From NCBI GenBank assembly GCA_049306095.1, contig JBAQPU010000037.1, positions 3,002 through 67,001 on the forward strand: a DNA stretch of 64,000 nt, in the 5' to 3' direction. Shown piece by piece: positions 1 through 10,200 of this stretch. This DNA comes from UBA2336 sp049306095. Lineage in GTDB: Bacteria; Bacteroidota; Bacteroidia; Cytophagales; Cyclobacteriaceae. The notes beneath the pieces were generated by a model. The model was given only the letters and a program-made list of their open reading frames with translations, had not been told where the DNA came from and made no database searches. Made by a program: the position numbers and the translations under genes. How positions within the stretch are numbered: position 1 is the stretch's first letter; every line of letters starts with the position of its first letter.

Positions 1-1483
1 TTGTTGTACCGGAGTAGGTGTTTCCCCCGCTCAATGTCAATGATCCGGTTCCGCTTTTAGATATTGCCGTAATGCCGGCACCTCCATTTTGGATTGTACC
101 TGCGTAGGTACTAGAGCCACTCGTATTGATTGTCAACGTGGAGGTTCCTGCCACTCCGTTTTCGATTACCGGAGTGCCAACGGCAATGTTTGTATTAATA
201 TCTGAAACCGTGACGCTGTTTCCGTTCAGTTGCAAAATCCCTGTGCTGGCTGCTCCAAACGAAACGGCATTGGGTATTCCTGAGTTTAATGCTCCGGTAT
301 TACCCAATCGCAATGTTCCCGCATCAATGGAAACGCCACCAGTAAACGTATTTGAAGCCGACAATAAAAGTGATCCCGCTCCATTTTTTGTAAGTCCTCC
401 TATGGTACTGATAACGGAAGAAATTGTCAAGTCAGGATTTGCAGCACCATTAGCTACCGTAAATGAACGAGTGGCATTCAGTGCAATGGGCGCACTAATT
501 GTTGCAGTGACTCCACTGCTACTGGTACTTACATTGCCACCAAGTGTTAATGTTCCGGTACCTGTGATGGAGGTTCCAGTCATGCTGACAGAACCCACAC
601 CTGTAACATTATTTGCACCAAGTGTAAATACACCGCTATTTACCGTGAGATCATTTGTGATTGAAATATTCGAAGCAAGGGCAACCGTATTATTCCCTCC
701 ACCTCCCGTATTCGCAATGGTAAGGCTGGCTACCGTAGCGGGAAGGCCATTGCCAACCCCCTGGTTTGCATTCCCGATGTAAACGTAATTCGCGCCTGTA
801 TCATAAATTCTACTGCTTGGTGATCCGGTTGTTTGAATGCTACCCGTTGCTCCGCTTAACGTAATACCTGCTGGTGACCCGATTCTTAATGTTGATCCTG
901 AAGTTGTAGTGAATATACTCTCCCCTAATCCGCTTAACAACCCACCAACCGGAATAGTAAGATCACCATTATTAATAAAAAAACGATCTACTCCGCCAAC
1001 AAATGCATCCAGAATTGCAGTTCCCGAAATTGTACCAACTGCAGAGGCATTGAGCGTAAAATTCATCCGTGCACCGCTGGCTCCAATGGTAAACGTCTTT
1101 CCGGCAGCCACTGTAAAATTGCCGGTAACAATAACGGTATTTCCATTGGTTGCAGCAGCAAATACGCAACTACCGGATATGGTCAGGTTAGTTAAATTAA
1201 TGGTGGGAATGTTGGTAATATTGCCAGATTGATCGCTGTTAATTACAACGCTGGCACCCGGTACAGGAGCTAATCCTCCACTCCAGTTTGCTCCTACTGT
1301 CCAGTCACCACCCCCGGTTGGTAACCAGGTTTGTGCGCTTGTTTGAAAGCCATAAAAAAGGACGAGAAAGACGACTAGTGAAATTGATCGAGAAAGCCCA
1401 GATTTAGCAACTCCTTTATAAAGAATATAGAAACGACTAAAAACCGCTAACAATCTAGGAAACGGTCGTAGAGATTCATGCAT
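1..1483 (-). CDS. Autotransporter-type beta-strand repeat surface protein (5' part only)
   Basis: The minus strand is open from an ATG at 1483 to the window edge, about 494 codons with no stop, so the gene continues to the left. Translation gives a long basic N-terminus, a hydrophobic stretch (SLVVFLVLFYGFQTSAQ) resembling a signal peptide ending in AQ, then low-complexity sequence rich in Gly, Thr, Ser, Asn and Val. Motifs such as GTLRLGNTGAL and LTKNGAGSLLLSASNTFTGG, and SKSGTGSLTLSGGNTYSG near the edge, match autotransporter-associated beta-strand repeats. These fold as a right-handed beta-helix in secreted or surface adhesins. In Bacteroidota such proteins are often exported by the type IX system, but the C-terminal sorting domain would lie outside the window, so the export route is inference. 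Plus-strand open frames here are shadows. Confidence 0.85.
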   Translation of the reverse strand, partial: MHESLRPFPRLLAVFSRFYILYKGVAKSGLSRSISLVVFLVLFYGFQTSAQTWLPTGGGDWTVGANWSGGLAPVPGASVVINSDQSGNITNIPTINLTNLTISGSCVFAAATNGNTVIVTGNFTVAAGKTFTIGASGARMNFTLNASAVGTISGTAILDAFVGGVDRFFINNGDLTIPVGGLLSGLGESIFTTTSGSTLRIGSPAGITLSGATGSIQTTGSPSSRIYDTGANYVYIGNANQGVGNGLPATVASLTIANTGGGGNNTVALASNISITNDLTVNSGVFTLGANNVTGVGSVSMTGTSITGTGTLTLGGNVSTSSSGVTATISAPIALNATRSFTVANGAANPDLTISSVISTIGGLTKNGAGSLLLSASNTFTGGVSIDAGTLRLGNTGALNSGIPNAVSFGAASTGILQLNGNSVTVSDINTNIAVGTPVIENGVAGTSTLTINTSGSSTYAGTIQNGGAGITAISKSGTGSLTLSGGNTYSGTT

Positions 1484-1586
1484 AGACAGGGAGTTAGCCA
1501 ACTACAGGTTTTGTATAGCATCCAGAAGTCAAAAGTAACCTTTTTGTCACAAAAACTTAAGTTTCAGTAAAACAAAGCCTCCTCTT

Positions 1587-2804
1587 CTAAAACTCACCAT
1601 TTGCCTTTAACTTGATTAATGCAATCTTTTTTTGGTTGACCAGGCTCATGGTACCAACAACAATGATGTCGCCATTCGGCAGTTCGGCCACTGCACTGGC
1701 GGTGTCATCATTATTTGTACCCCCGAACTCAATCGGGCCAAGGGTAATAGCCAATGAGGTATTAACCTTGGCTACCCAAATATTTCTGTTGCCCCCTGCC
1801 TTAATCTTATTTCCAACTACCAAAAAATTTACACCTGATGAACACGCGGCAACACCTTCTGTATTTTCCTGGATTGCATTTTCACGCGCAACAGTAAAAT
1901 TGCTATTCAGCAAACTAACGTACAACTTGCTACTGCCACTTATAGTTTGAGTTCCTACCGCGAGGTAATTATTGATGATATTTGATTTTGCCACAAAGGA
2001 AAGGTATTCCTGGTCGCTGTCATTTCCTGAATACCCTTTAGGCGTGCCGGGTGGTACAGAGTTAAAGGATCGAAAGCAAAAATTAGATTCATACTGCAAA
2101 TCCGGACCCATTAAGTCTGTTAGCTCGTCCGAATAACCGGCATAATAAAAAATTCCGCTGCCCTCGAAAATCTTTATCCCAGAACCAATCGATGACGATC
2201 CGATTGTGTCTAAACTTGCAACGCTAAGATCACTCTGAAGCCTGACGGCAATTACATCTTCTAAATCTGAAGGCAAGCCCGGGTTAATGGTAACATCCGT
2301 TGTGTTTCCGGTCAGAAAATAATCTCCTCCAGATAATGGAGTCACTGACTTTGCACGCTGACTTTGAAGTTGATTAAACAACACACTTTTCACACTATCG
2401 CCATTAAGCCCAACAATCGTCAATCTAAACGCGGCCGAATCCTGAGCATTCTTTTTTACGTTTGATACTACGGCTAATCTTCCTGCATCCATTCCCCCTA
2501 TGATTAACTCAACATCCTGGGCTATCTCCTCAGCGTACATGCTCCCAAAAGTTTTTTCCCATCCCAGGTTTCCTTCCAAATCTGTTTTAGCGAGGTAAAT
2601 CCGTTTGGTTAAGCCGATTGATGAAGTACCGAGTATTAAAATCGAATCTCCAACAATCAAGACATCCGTTGCTTCCTGGTCACCATCACCACCATAGTAC
2701 TTAATGAAGTGACTCTTAAACACGGGATCTACACTGCTGGATGTATCACACGCACTGACGAGCACACAAAGCGTAAAGGAAATAATTTGAACAGCCCTGG
2801 TCAT
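1587..2804 (-). CDS. Lipoprotein with propeller-like repeats
   Basis: This 405-residue protein begins with a lipoprotein signal (LVSAC, lipidated Cys about residue 19), so it is probably anchored in a membrane facing the periplasm or surface. The mature part carries recurring strands of the type 'GGDGDQEATDVLIVGDSILI' and 'GGTNNDDTASAVAELPNGD'. This pattern is common in Bacteroidota and myxobacterial proteins predicted to form beta-propellers. No catalytic motif was recognised. Its start overlaps the stop of the upstream beta-barrel gene by 4 bases, so the two are probably translationally coupled. It is the last gene of a three-gene unit with the STAND NTPase. Function unknown. Confidence 0.8.
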   Translation of the reverse strand: MTRAVQIISFTLCVLVSACDTSSSVDPVFKSHFIKYYGGDGDQEATDVLIVGDSILILGTSSIGLTKRIYLAKTDLEGNLGWEKTFGSMYAEEIAQDVELIIGGMDAGRLAVVSNVKKNAQDSAAFRLTIVGLNGDSVKSVLFNQLQSQRAKSVTPLSGGDYFLTGNTTDVTINPGLPSDLEDVIAVRLQSDLSVASLDTIGSSSIGSGIKIFEGSGIFYYAGYSDELTDLMGPDLQYESNFCFRSFNSVPPGTPKGYSGNDSDQEYLSFVAKSNIINNYLAVGTQTISGSSKLYVSLLNSNFTVARENAIQENTEGVAACSSGVNFLVVGNKIKAGGNRNIWVAKVNTSLAITLGPIEFGGTNNDDTASAVAELPNGDIIVVGTMSLVNQKKIALIKLKANGEF

Positions 2805-3904
2805 TGATCTTTCTTTACGCCTTTCAGCACCGTTTTAGTTTTAGCATGCTTTACTTTTCTTGGTTTATAAAATGGTTTTACAAACCCAACCGTTAACGAC
2901 AGGTTGTCCATCTTAAAATAATCATCCACATGCCCGTATGTAACGGCCGGCCCTTCCGTATCGTAGGTGGATGTTTCCACCACTACATTCCGCAGACCAA
3001 CGTTATAGCGCAAATCAGCAAACCAAAAATTGATACCTGATTTATAGCGCACCCCCCCACCAAAAAAAACAGATTGATTAATTTTTCTTCTGTAATCACT
3101 AAAATTAATACTGGGGCTGGACTCTTCCCTGGTGATAGGGGTTGGTGTGTCGGACTGATCCCGTTTGAAAATTTCAATCTGCCCGTTGTCGGAAAATAGC
3201 CAGTGAAATGCATATCCTGCATATCCATACGGTCTGATTTTACCTTTGGAATAGGTGTACTTAACCGATAATGGCAACGTCACCCAATTTTGTTTGTCGG
3301 TAAATTCTTCTTCATCTGTCACGCCAACCGGAAACTTAAACTGGTTTTTCCGATACGAAGTAAATACATAGTTAACCTCAGCAGTCAATGCAATTTTTTC
3401 ATCGATATTCCAGTCGGCTCCAACACCAACCTGAAACCCAGGGCGCATCTTATAGTCATTTCTAATTGGCCCACCTGTTGGGTTAATGGTATGGATTACA
3501 TTCACAGGTGCGGTGTTACCTCCTGCTTTCCCAAAAACAGAAAAAATAGGAGAAGCAGTAAACCGTTTACTCAAATAAACAACTTCAATCTGATCGCGGG
3601 CGGTGTCGGCTAAAAACTCCGGGTTCGCCCTGAGTACTTCCAGGTAACTGTTATCGGCAGCGATTGGATCCTCCAGAAGCAAATAGGTTTGAGTCAATAG
3701 CAAAAAAGCCCGTTGACGCTGCTCGCGCGTAAAGCCTTTATCAATACAGGGTTTAAGCATGGCAGGAATACCATAAAACCTGCCTGCATCAAATTCTGCC
3801 GTAGCGGCAGCCAACTGCTGTTCGCATAAGTTACTTTGTGCCCACACGGATGCCGTGAGCATACTGGTGACGATCAAGCCAACGATAGATTTCCAGTTGT
3901 TCAT
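2801..3904 (-). CDS. Outer-membrane beta-barrel protein with helical N-terminal region
   Basis: The protein has 367 residues and a signal peptide ending in VWAQ at about residue 23. Residues 25-100 contain two cysteines and a helical TPR-like stretch (QQLAAATAEFDAGRFYGIPAM, then a second helix pair). From about residue 120 onward, alternating aromatic/polar strands (VGVGADWNIDEKIALTAEVNY, FFGGGVRYKSGINFWFADLRY) and the ending LSLTVGFVKPFYKPRK indicate an 8- to 10-stranded outer-membrane barrel of the PorT/OmpX-like type. It starts at the base immediately before the stop of the STAND NTPase gene and overlaps the following lipoprotein gene by 4 bases, so all three are likely one transcript. The NTPase linkage suggests an envelope complex; this is inference. 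Confidence 0.82.
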   Translation of the reverse strand: MNNWKSIVGLIVTSMLTASVWAQSNLCEQQLAAATAEFDAGRFYGIPAMLKPCIDKGFTREQRQRAFLLLTQTYLLLEDPIAADNSYLEVLRANPEFLADTARDQIEVVYLSKRFTASPIFSVFGKAGGNTAPVNVIHTINPTGGPIRNDYKMRPGFQVGVGADWNIDEKIALTAEVNYVFTSYRKNQFKFPVGVTDEEEFTDKQNWVTLPLSVKYTYSKGKIRPYGYAGYAFHWLFSDNGQIEIFKRDQSDTPTPITREESSPSINFSDYRRKINQSVFFGGGVRYKSGINFWFADLRYNVGLRNVVVETSTYDTEGPAVTYGHVDDYFKMDNLSLTVGFVKPFYKPRKVKHAKTKTVLKGVKKDQ

Positions 3905-6900
3905 TTATTCGTAATCCTTAATCAAAAGTGTAGTACAGGTATTTTCAAAGTCAATGTCGTCACCAACATACCTGGTCCATTCTTCCAAGGTCATATTTCG
4001 AGTAAGCTTAGGGCAAACCTGGTTGGCCAGTAACTCAGGATTAGTAGGCCATACGCGAATCTCAGATTCATGGCAAGCGGCAATCAGGTAATCAGAACCT
4101 TTGGCAAAGGCGATGTCCCATATAAATCCATTATTATTTTCCATCACGATGGGCAGGTCTTCAGGATAATCCAGCACCCACATCTGCAGTCGCTTATCCG
4201 AACCTGCACTGGCTAAAAGTTTACCATCGGGACTAAATTCAATGTCATAGACACCCGCCTTATGGCCGGTAAACTGTCGATCAACCTTTGCGCGTTTTAC
4301 CATGTCAAACATTTTCACAAGTCCGCGTTTGTCCTTGATTTCATACGTGCCGTAAGCAAGTTTTTTTCCATCAGGACTAAAGCGAACTGAAAGGATTTGA
4401 GCAGCAGAATCTTTGAGAACAATTTCAGGCTTCCGCGTTTGCAGGTCAATCAGTACCAACTCGCCTGTCCAGGTTCCACCGGCCAGTAGTCGACCATCCG
4501 GACTAACGGAAAGGGATTTCAATTCATACGGTAAGGTTACAAGCGTGCTGGCTTTGCCGGTCAGGTGGTTCACCAGAGAAACAGATTTATCTGACTTGCT
4601 TACAACAAATCCTGAATTATCAGGCAGGAATTCGATATCATTGGTTGCCCCGTTCAATCCGGTTACAACAACCGGTTTTGCTTTGGTGTTTTTCAAATTG
4701 AAAATCTGAACAGCGGCAGAATCGGTTCCGTTGATCAGGTAATTTTCATCACGGCTTAGTACAACAATTCTGTTGGGGTACGGATTCTCAAATCCTGTTG
4801 GTTGCCCCGTCAGGCTTTCATAATTTCCTGAGAAGATTCTACCATCTGCAGCAGCCGCATAAAACAGATTACTTGATTGCGAAACTGTCACGGAATTCAT
4901 TCTGTTGCGGGCAGGGCCTTTTACCTTTATGGCGTTGTAGGTTGTGCCGGAGATTAATTGATGCGCATGGTACAACCCTGAATAGATGTAGGGATCATAG
5001 TTTTTACCATGATGCCTTCTGTGGAAGATATACCCTTGCATGGCTTGTAAACCTGCCAGATTCTTGTCGTCATCTTCCTGTACCGATTTAGCAGCCAGCG
5101 ACTGCGCTTTGGCCAGCATGTACAGGTCATTTTTATCTTCTAAGGCTCGGTTAGCCAAAGCAGTTTTTTCTTCAGCAACTTTTCTGGCCTCTGATTCTTT
5201 TTCACCTGCAGCAATGGCCTTTTGTTCTTCTTGCTGTGCCTTTATCAATGCAGACAAAGCATTGGCCTTTTCAACCTGAAGTTGCTTAAGGGCATCTTGT
5301 AATTTAAGGTTCAGTTTTTCCTGTGCCTCACGTGCCTTTTCAGCCTGTTTCGTTTGATACTCGGCTGTTATTCTTTGGTCTTCAGCAAATTTCCGCTGCT
5401 TCGTAGCTTCTGCTTTCTCTTCCTGGGCAATTTGTAAGTTCTTTTCAGATGCGATCTTCTGAAGGTTGGCATAAAACAGGAATAGAATTGCAATTAGTGC
5501 GGCAATACCCAGGATAACAGCAGTTGCCCTTGCCCTGCGCAGCACGCGCTTCTGTAACATCTCCTGATTCTTGAGTTCGGCCTCGTGGGTAATCCGGCTT
5601 GTGTCCAGAAAAACGATGGCACGTTCAAACGCTATGTCGTATCGTTGAGCCCACTCACGGGTTGGGTGCTGTTTCTTTTGCCAGTTCAAGGCAAGTTGTA
5701 AATCAGGCGGACGCCACAGACCCGTCTTTCCAATCTGGTACATGGCTGCTGCATCGGAAATACGCTTGTACATGGATGCCGACTCAAACTCTTCTTCTAC
5801 CCAACCATCCAGCTTATTCCAGATACGCATTAAACTTTCGTGTGAAAGCTCAATCACCGAATCGGTATTCAATGGGATGTAGTGAGCCGGCATTAAAAAT
5901 GAACGACCAGGCTTACGGAAATGCTCCACCACGCCCATTACTTCCTCAGGGTCAGCATCTGCCAGATCTGCTACAAGCTTGAGTTTGCTCGGCCTGCGCA
6001 TTCCTTTGTTATCCTGGCTCTTTTCTGTTATGCTCTTGAAGAGTACCTCAGCAATTTCTTTTTCACGGGGCGCCAATTCTTCGTACGATTCATTGGCGTG
6101 TTGCGAGAGGGCTTGTGCTATTTTACCAATGGCATTGTAATGGCGGATATCCATGGGTTCACCTTCCTCTCGGTTGTGGATCCAGTAATCCCACGTACGC
6201 ATCAGGGCATGTTGCAGAATCGGCAGTTGATCCTGATTCTTGCCCATATCGGCTAGCAGTTTCTTAACCAGGCGTTGCGAAATTCTTCCACCACCTACGG
6301 CAACAGGCCCTTCGATCACCATCTTTTTTTGTTCGCGCGTCATTTGCGGAACGAGGTAGTTGCTCTTGTTAACTTCTAAGGTAAGTCCTGCGTATTCTGA
6401 ACAGCGTGCGATAAAATCGGAACGCATGGTAATTGCTGAATAAACCGGAACATCCTTTTGCTGAATTGCCGTGAGCAACAGGTTTACATATTCGTGTGCT
6501 TCATTGAAGGAATCGTCCTGGGTAGTATCCTGAAACCGAAACAATTCCTCAAACTGGTCGATCATGAAGAATACGTTTTCGGATTTATGTTCCTGCAGGT
6601 ACCGCGATACTTCTACCAGACCGTGCGATCCGCTGCGCAACACGGATTGAATAATAGACTGGTGAATACGTTTATCTTCTGCAAGAATTCGATTTGTGGC
6701 AACTAAATAGTCAACAATTGATTCGGCCAGATTCTGAATCGGTGAAGCCCCCGGCCGGGTAATGATAATATTCCAATTGGGGCCGGTTTGGGTAACGAAT
6801 CCACCAAAGAGAACAGGCACCAAACCGCAATGCATCAGAGAAGACTTACCGCTTCCTGAGTAACCCATCACACAAACAAACCGGTTTTGTGAAAGTTTGA

Positions 6901-7063
6901 GCAGGATTTCATCTACCTGCCCTTCTCTGCCAAAATATAAGTGGCACTCATCAACGGTAAAGGGTCTCAGTCCTGGAAAAGGATTGCCCGTCCCCTGATC
7001 CAAAAGTATTTGGGTGTCCGGAGCAATTCCAGCATCTTCAGTCTGTAGCGGATGAGTTAACAT
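3905..7063 (-). CDS. Membrane-spanning STAND NTPase with WD40 propeller
   Basis: This 1052-residue protein opens with the nSTAND1 signature (NPFPGLRPFTVDECHLYFGRE, residues 27-46). A Walker A loop GYSGSGKSS follows at 67-75 and a Walker B segment FFMIDQFEEL at 165-174. A hydrophobic helix at about 514-532 is a probable single transmembrane segment. Residues 533-650 are a charged, Ala/Glu/Lys-rich coiled coil, and about 710-1010 contain WD40 blades (LSVSPDGRLLAGGTWTGELVL, IEFSPDGKLLASAGSDKRLQ). Family knowledge: STAND NTPases are signalling switches that oligomerise on ligand binding. Inference: the NTPase is cytoplasmic and the propeller periplasmic, passing a signal across the inner membrane to the co-transcribed barrel and lipoprotein. 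Similar architectures are sometimes annotated as carbon-uptake regulators without proof. No nuclease or other effector domain is visible. Confidence 0.88.
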   Translation of the reverse strand: MLTHPLQTEDAGIAPDTQILLDQGTGNPFPGLRPFTVDECHLYFGREGQVDEILLKLSQNRFVCVMGYSGSGKSSLMHCGLVPVLFGGFVTQTGPNWNIIITRPGASPIQNLAESIVDYLVATNRILAEDKRIHQSIIQSVLRSGSHGLVEVSRYLQEHKSENVFFMIDQFEELFRFQDTTQDDSFNEAHEYVNLLLTAIQQKDVPVYSAITMRSDFIARCSEYAGLTLEVNKSNYLVPQMTREQKKMVIEGPVAVGGGRISQRLVKKLLADMGKNQDQLPILQHALMRTWDYWIHNREEGEPMDIRHYNAIGKIAQALSQHANESYEELAPREKEIAEVLFKSITEKSQDNKGMRRPSKLKLVADLADADPEEVMGVVEHFRKPGRSFLMPAHYIPLNTDSVIELSHESLMRIWNKLDGWVEEEFESASMYKRISDAAAMYQIGKTGLWRPPDLQLALNWQKKQHPTREWAQRYDIAFERAIVFLDTSRITHEAELKNQEMLQKRVLRRARATAVILGIAALIAILFLFYANLQKIASEKNLQIAQEEKAEATKQRKFAEDQRITAEYQTKQAEKAREAQEKLNLKLQDALKQLQVEKANALSALIKAQQEEQKAIAAGEKESEARKVAEEKTALANRALEDKNDLYMLAKAQSLAAKSVQEDDDKNLAGLQAMQGYIFHRRHHGKNYDPYIYSGLYHAHQLISGTTYNAIKVKGPARNRMNSVTVSQSSNLFYAAAADGRIFSGNYESLTGQPTGFENPYPNRIVVLSRDENYLINGTDSAAVQIFNLKNTKAKPVVVTGLNGATNDIEFLPDNSGFVVSKSDKSVSLVNHLTGKASTLVTLPYELKSLSVSPDGRLLAGGTWTGELVLIDLQTRKPEIVLKDSAAQILSVRFSPDGKKLAYGTYEIKDKRGLVKMFDMVKRAKVDRQFTGHKAGVYDIEFSPDGKLLASAGSDKRLQMWVLDYPEDLPIVMENNNGFIWDIAFAKGSDYLIAACHESEIRVWPTNPELLANQVCPKLTRNMTLEEWTRYVGDDIDFENTCTTLLIKDYE

Positions 7064-7235
7064 AATTTGCTACGAAAAGCCTGAAATTTAATCAATTGAA
7101 GCCATATTGCTAAACACACCATTCAAAGAATTAGCCTAAAAAATAACCGATCAGCAAGTTTAAAAAATGAATAACCACACAATTAACTCAAATATCCAGT
7201 AATTACCAACATTGCTGGTTCAGGCTACCCGGCCC

Positions 7236-10200
7236 TCAGGCGTATTCAAGCACTTTATCAGCCAATTTCACATTGTCGGCCAGCAATTCGTAAAACTTGT
7301 CTTTATTGAATTTTAGAATATCGGTATCACTTTTTGCAATGATCAGGTTGGTGTTTACAAAATTGGGTTTTGCCAACATTTCTCCAATAAACTGCCCCTT
7401 CGAAAATTCAGACACAAAAACACCGCGTTCATAAAAATCTACTACTCCTGATAACTGAACAAAGAAATCGTTGTTCACCTTATCATCCAGTATAAATGTT
7501 TCTCCCTCTTTAAGCCTTACCTCCTCGCTTATATCGGCCAGGTAAGAAAGGGTAACGCCTGAAATATCTTTTAACAATTCAATTTGCTGGAAGAACAGCA
7601 CCTTCTCAAACTTGCTCAGTTTGTTCTTGGTAACGATGATCTCATTCAGTTCACGTTTGTGGTCATCAAACAGTCGGTTAACATTTTGATGGAACTCCTT
7701 TTCACTTAACTGATACAACGCCCATGCTGCAACTTCCCTGATTATCGCATCGGGGTTAAACATTTGGGCGATCAGGTCCATTTTAAAGTCGCTGATTTTT
7801 TCCAAACCAATCCGATACAAAACACAAGCCTTGGTCCACCGGTTTGACTGCGTGAAATCACGGTTGATCATAAATTTCAGCACCAGTTTGGAATCCAGTT
7901 TCACGCGCGGATAGAACACATCCAACCTATTTATTCGATCGCTGTCGGTGATCTCGTCAAGAATTGGAATTACCCGCTGCTTTAATTGGTCAGACAAGAA
8001 CACATCCAGAAGCTCAATGGCATACGTGATACCCTCGGTGGTTTTACTGTCGATATTCTCCTTAACCAATTGAATGGACCGGGTATCGTACAACATCGCC
8101 AACAACATATAAACGTGCTCAATATCATTTTGAATTTCGAGGCGTAATGAACTGGTTATCTGTTGGTTAAACCCATCGTTGCCAACTTCCTGAATAGCGC
8201 TTAAGTTCCACCGGATATCGGCAATATCAGCTTCAATAGCATACTTGATGCGTGTAACCTGCGACATTCCGGCTTTAAAACCGCATTCGCCTAACGACAG
8301 CAGTACTTGTGAAACTACGATCTTATTCGGGTAATCAATTTTGCCCCACAAAATATCTTTCGCCCGCTGGCCGCCAATTCTTCCAATCACCTGAATGATG
8401 CGCAGGATCACCTGCGTACTCTGGCTGCTTCTGTAAAACGCATTGTCAAGCAACGGCAGCGCTTTAGATCCAATCAAAACCAAACTGTTCATGGCCTGGT
8501 TGCTGTACACCGGGTTACCCAGGTTTTCAATCAAGGCAATAATTACTTCGGCATTCCATTTTTTGGTAGCCGAACGAATAGCAGTATTCCGAACTTTGGG
8601 CTCAGCATCATTCAGAAGTTCGATCAAAAAAGAAATGCACTCTTCTGCTGTAGTATGGAGCAGCAACTCTGCAGCATAATGCCGGTCATCCGGATTGGTG
8701 GATCGTGACAAGCGTTGAATTCTGCTTTTGGTGATATCACCGTCATTCTGAATAATCAATTGCAGGTCGCTCTTGCTGAGAATATTTTTTTCGGCTCCAT
8801 CAACCCTGGTGTCGTCCATGCGGATAACATATTTATCAGAAACTGAAAGGCCTTTTAATTCATTGAGCTTTTCCTGAGCATAGCTATGAATGGTTTCCTC
8901 TTCATTTTTAATCAGATTGTTTACCCAGGTAGAGACCTGGCTTGCATCAATTTTCTCCAACAGCTTATAGGAAAAAACCGCCTTTCCTGAATTTCCCTCC
9001 ACCATCATGGCTTCTAACTTTTTCGTAACCTGAGCAAAGCCCTTTTCAAGCTTATCCTGCTGATTATCAGTACTTTCAAGCTTCAACCGGATTTTTCCGC
9101 GGTAACCATTATAGAGCCTGTTAACCACTGCATAATAGAGTACCGACAATACCGCAAGCAGTACGGAAATATGGATAACCTTGAAAAAAGGAAGCAGGGC
9201 CATCAGGAAAACAAGTAAGCCTGCAATGAAGCGGGCACTCTCGTTTACAAAACCTTCAACCTTCGCTTGAATGTTGAAGCGCAGCCGGTTATCGAGCGGA
9301 ATAAAGAAGAGTTTAAAGACCGGTGTTTCCAGTGAATCGCGAAGTGTCCAGTTAAACAACCTGCTCATGGCCACAAACAGGAAGAAATAAATAAAGTATT
9401 GTGGTGATGCTGACTTATCGAAACCAAAGACCAACCCCGCGATTACCGATCCGATCGAAAATATTGCCAGAACAAAAGGTAATAACAGCAACGAAATACG
9501 CAAGCCATAGTTACCCATGATCCGGTTGTTCACAAACGTCTGCATCAGCAAACTCAATCCGTACACGGCAGCCATGAAAAAGGCATTGAAGTCTGTCAAT
9601 TCACGTTGATCCGGATACTGAATGCTGACCAACTGCTGGAATGAATACTGATTGAGTACAAATACCGTCATGGAAACAACCAACAGCACCGACATCGTTA
9701 GAATGTAACGATCCGAGAAGGTTCTTCGCATGGTGGTTTCCTCCCGAACGCGCTCATCAAATTCACGCGGATCGTTTTTCGATAAGGTAAAACGAGACGA
9801 AATGAGGAAAAGCAACACCCCCACCAACAACATACTCACGCTGCAAACCATCAGGTAGTTCGTAGTATCCGGAACCAGCCGCGAGGTTAAAGGAATAAGA
9901 AATGAAGCACCAATTGCAGCCACCAACTGGCCGGTATCAATCCATCCGATGATGCTCTTCGACTGTCTGAAATTAAAGAGGCGCCCAAATGTTCCCCAGT
10001 AACTCAATAACAGAATAGCGATTACAGGCCCTGAACCGCAATACATCACAAAAATGACTATTTCGTGCCACGCTGGATTGCCGAAATGGAGGAGGTAGTA
10101 GACTGCAAGGGTAAAGCTGAAAATCAGCGCCACACTGATTTGTGTTAATGTTGAAAAGCGGATGAGGTTTTGAAACGATGAGAAAATAAAAGTTGATACA

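Noticed and set aside
126..1232. Two long plus-strand open frames (218 and 131 codons)
   Set aside because: They are antisense to the minus-strand repeat protein, which has a signal peptide and a recognisable repeat pattern; the plus frames are Pro/Val-rich low-complexity shadows.
3905..7063. STAND NTPase as an antiphage (Avs-type) defence gene
   Set aside because: No effector domain such as a nuclease, protease or TIR is fused or adjacent, the protein carries a membrane helix, and the neighbours are envelope proteins rather than defence genes.
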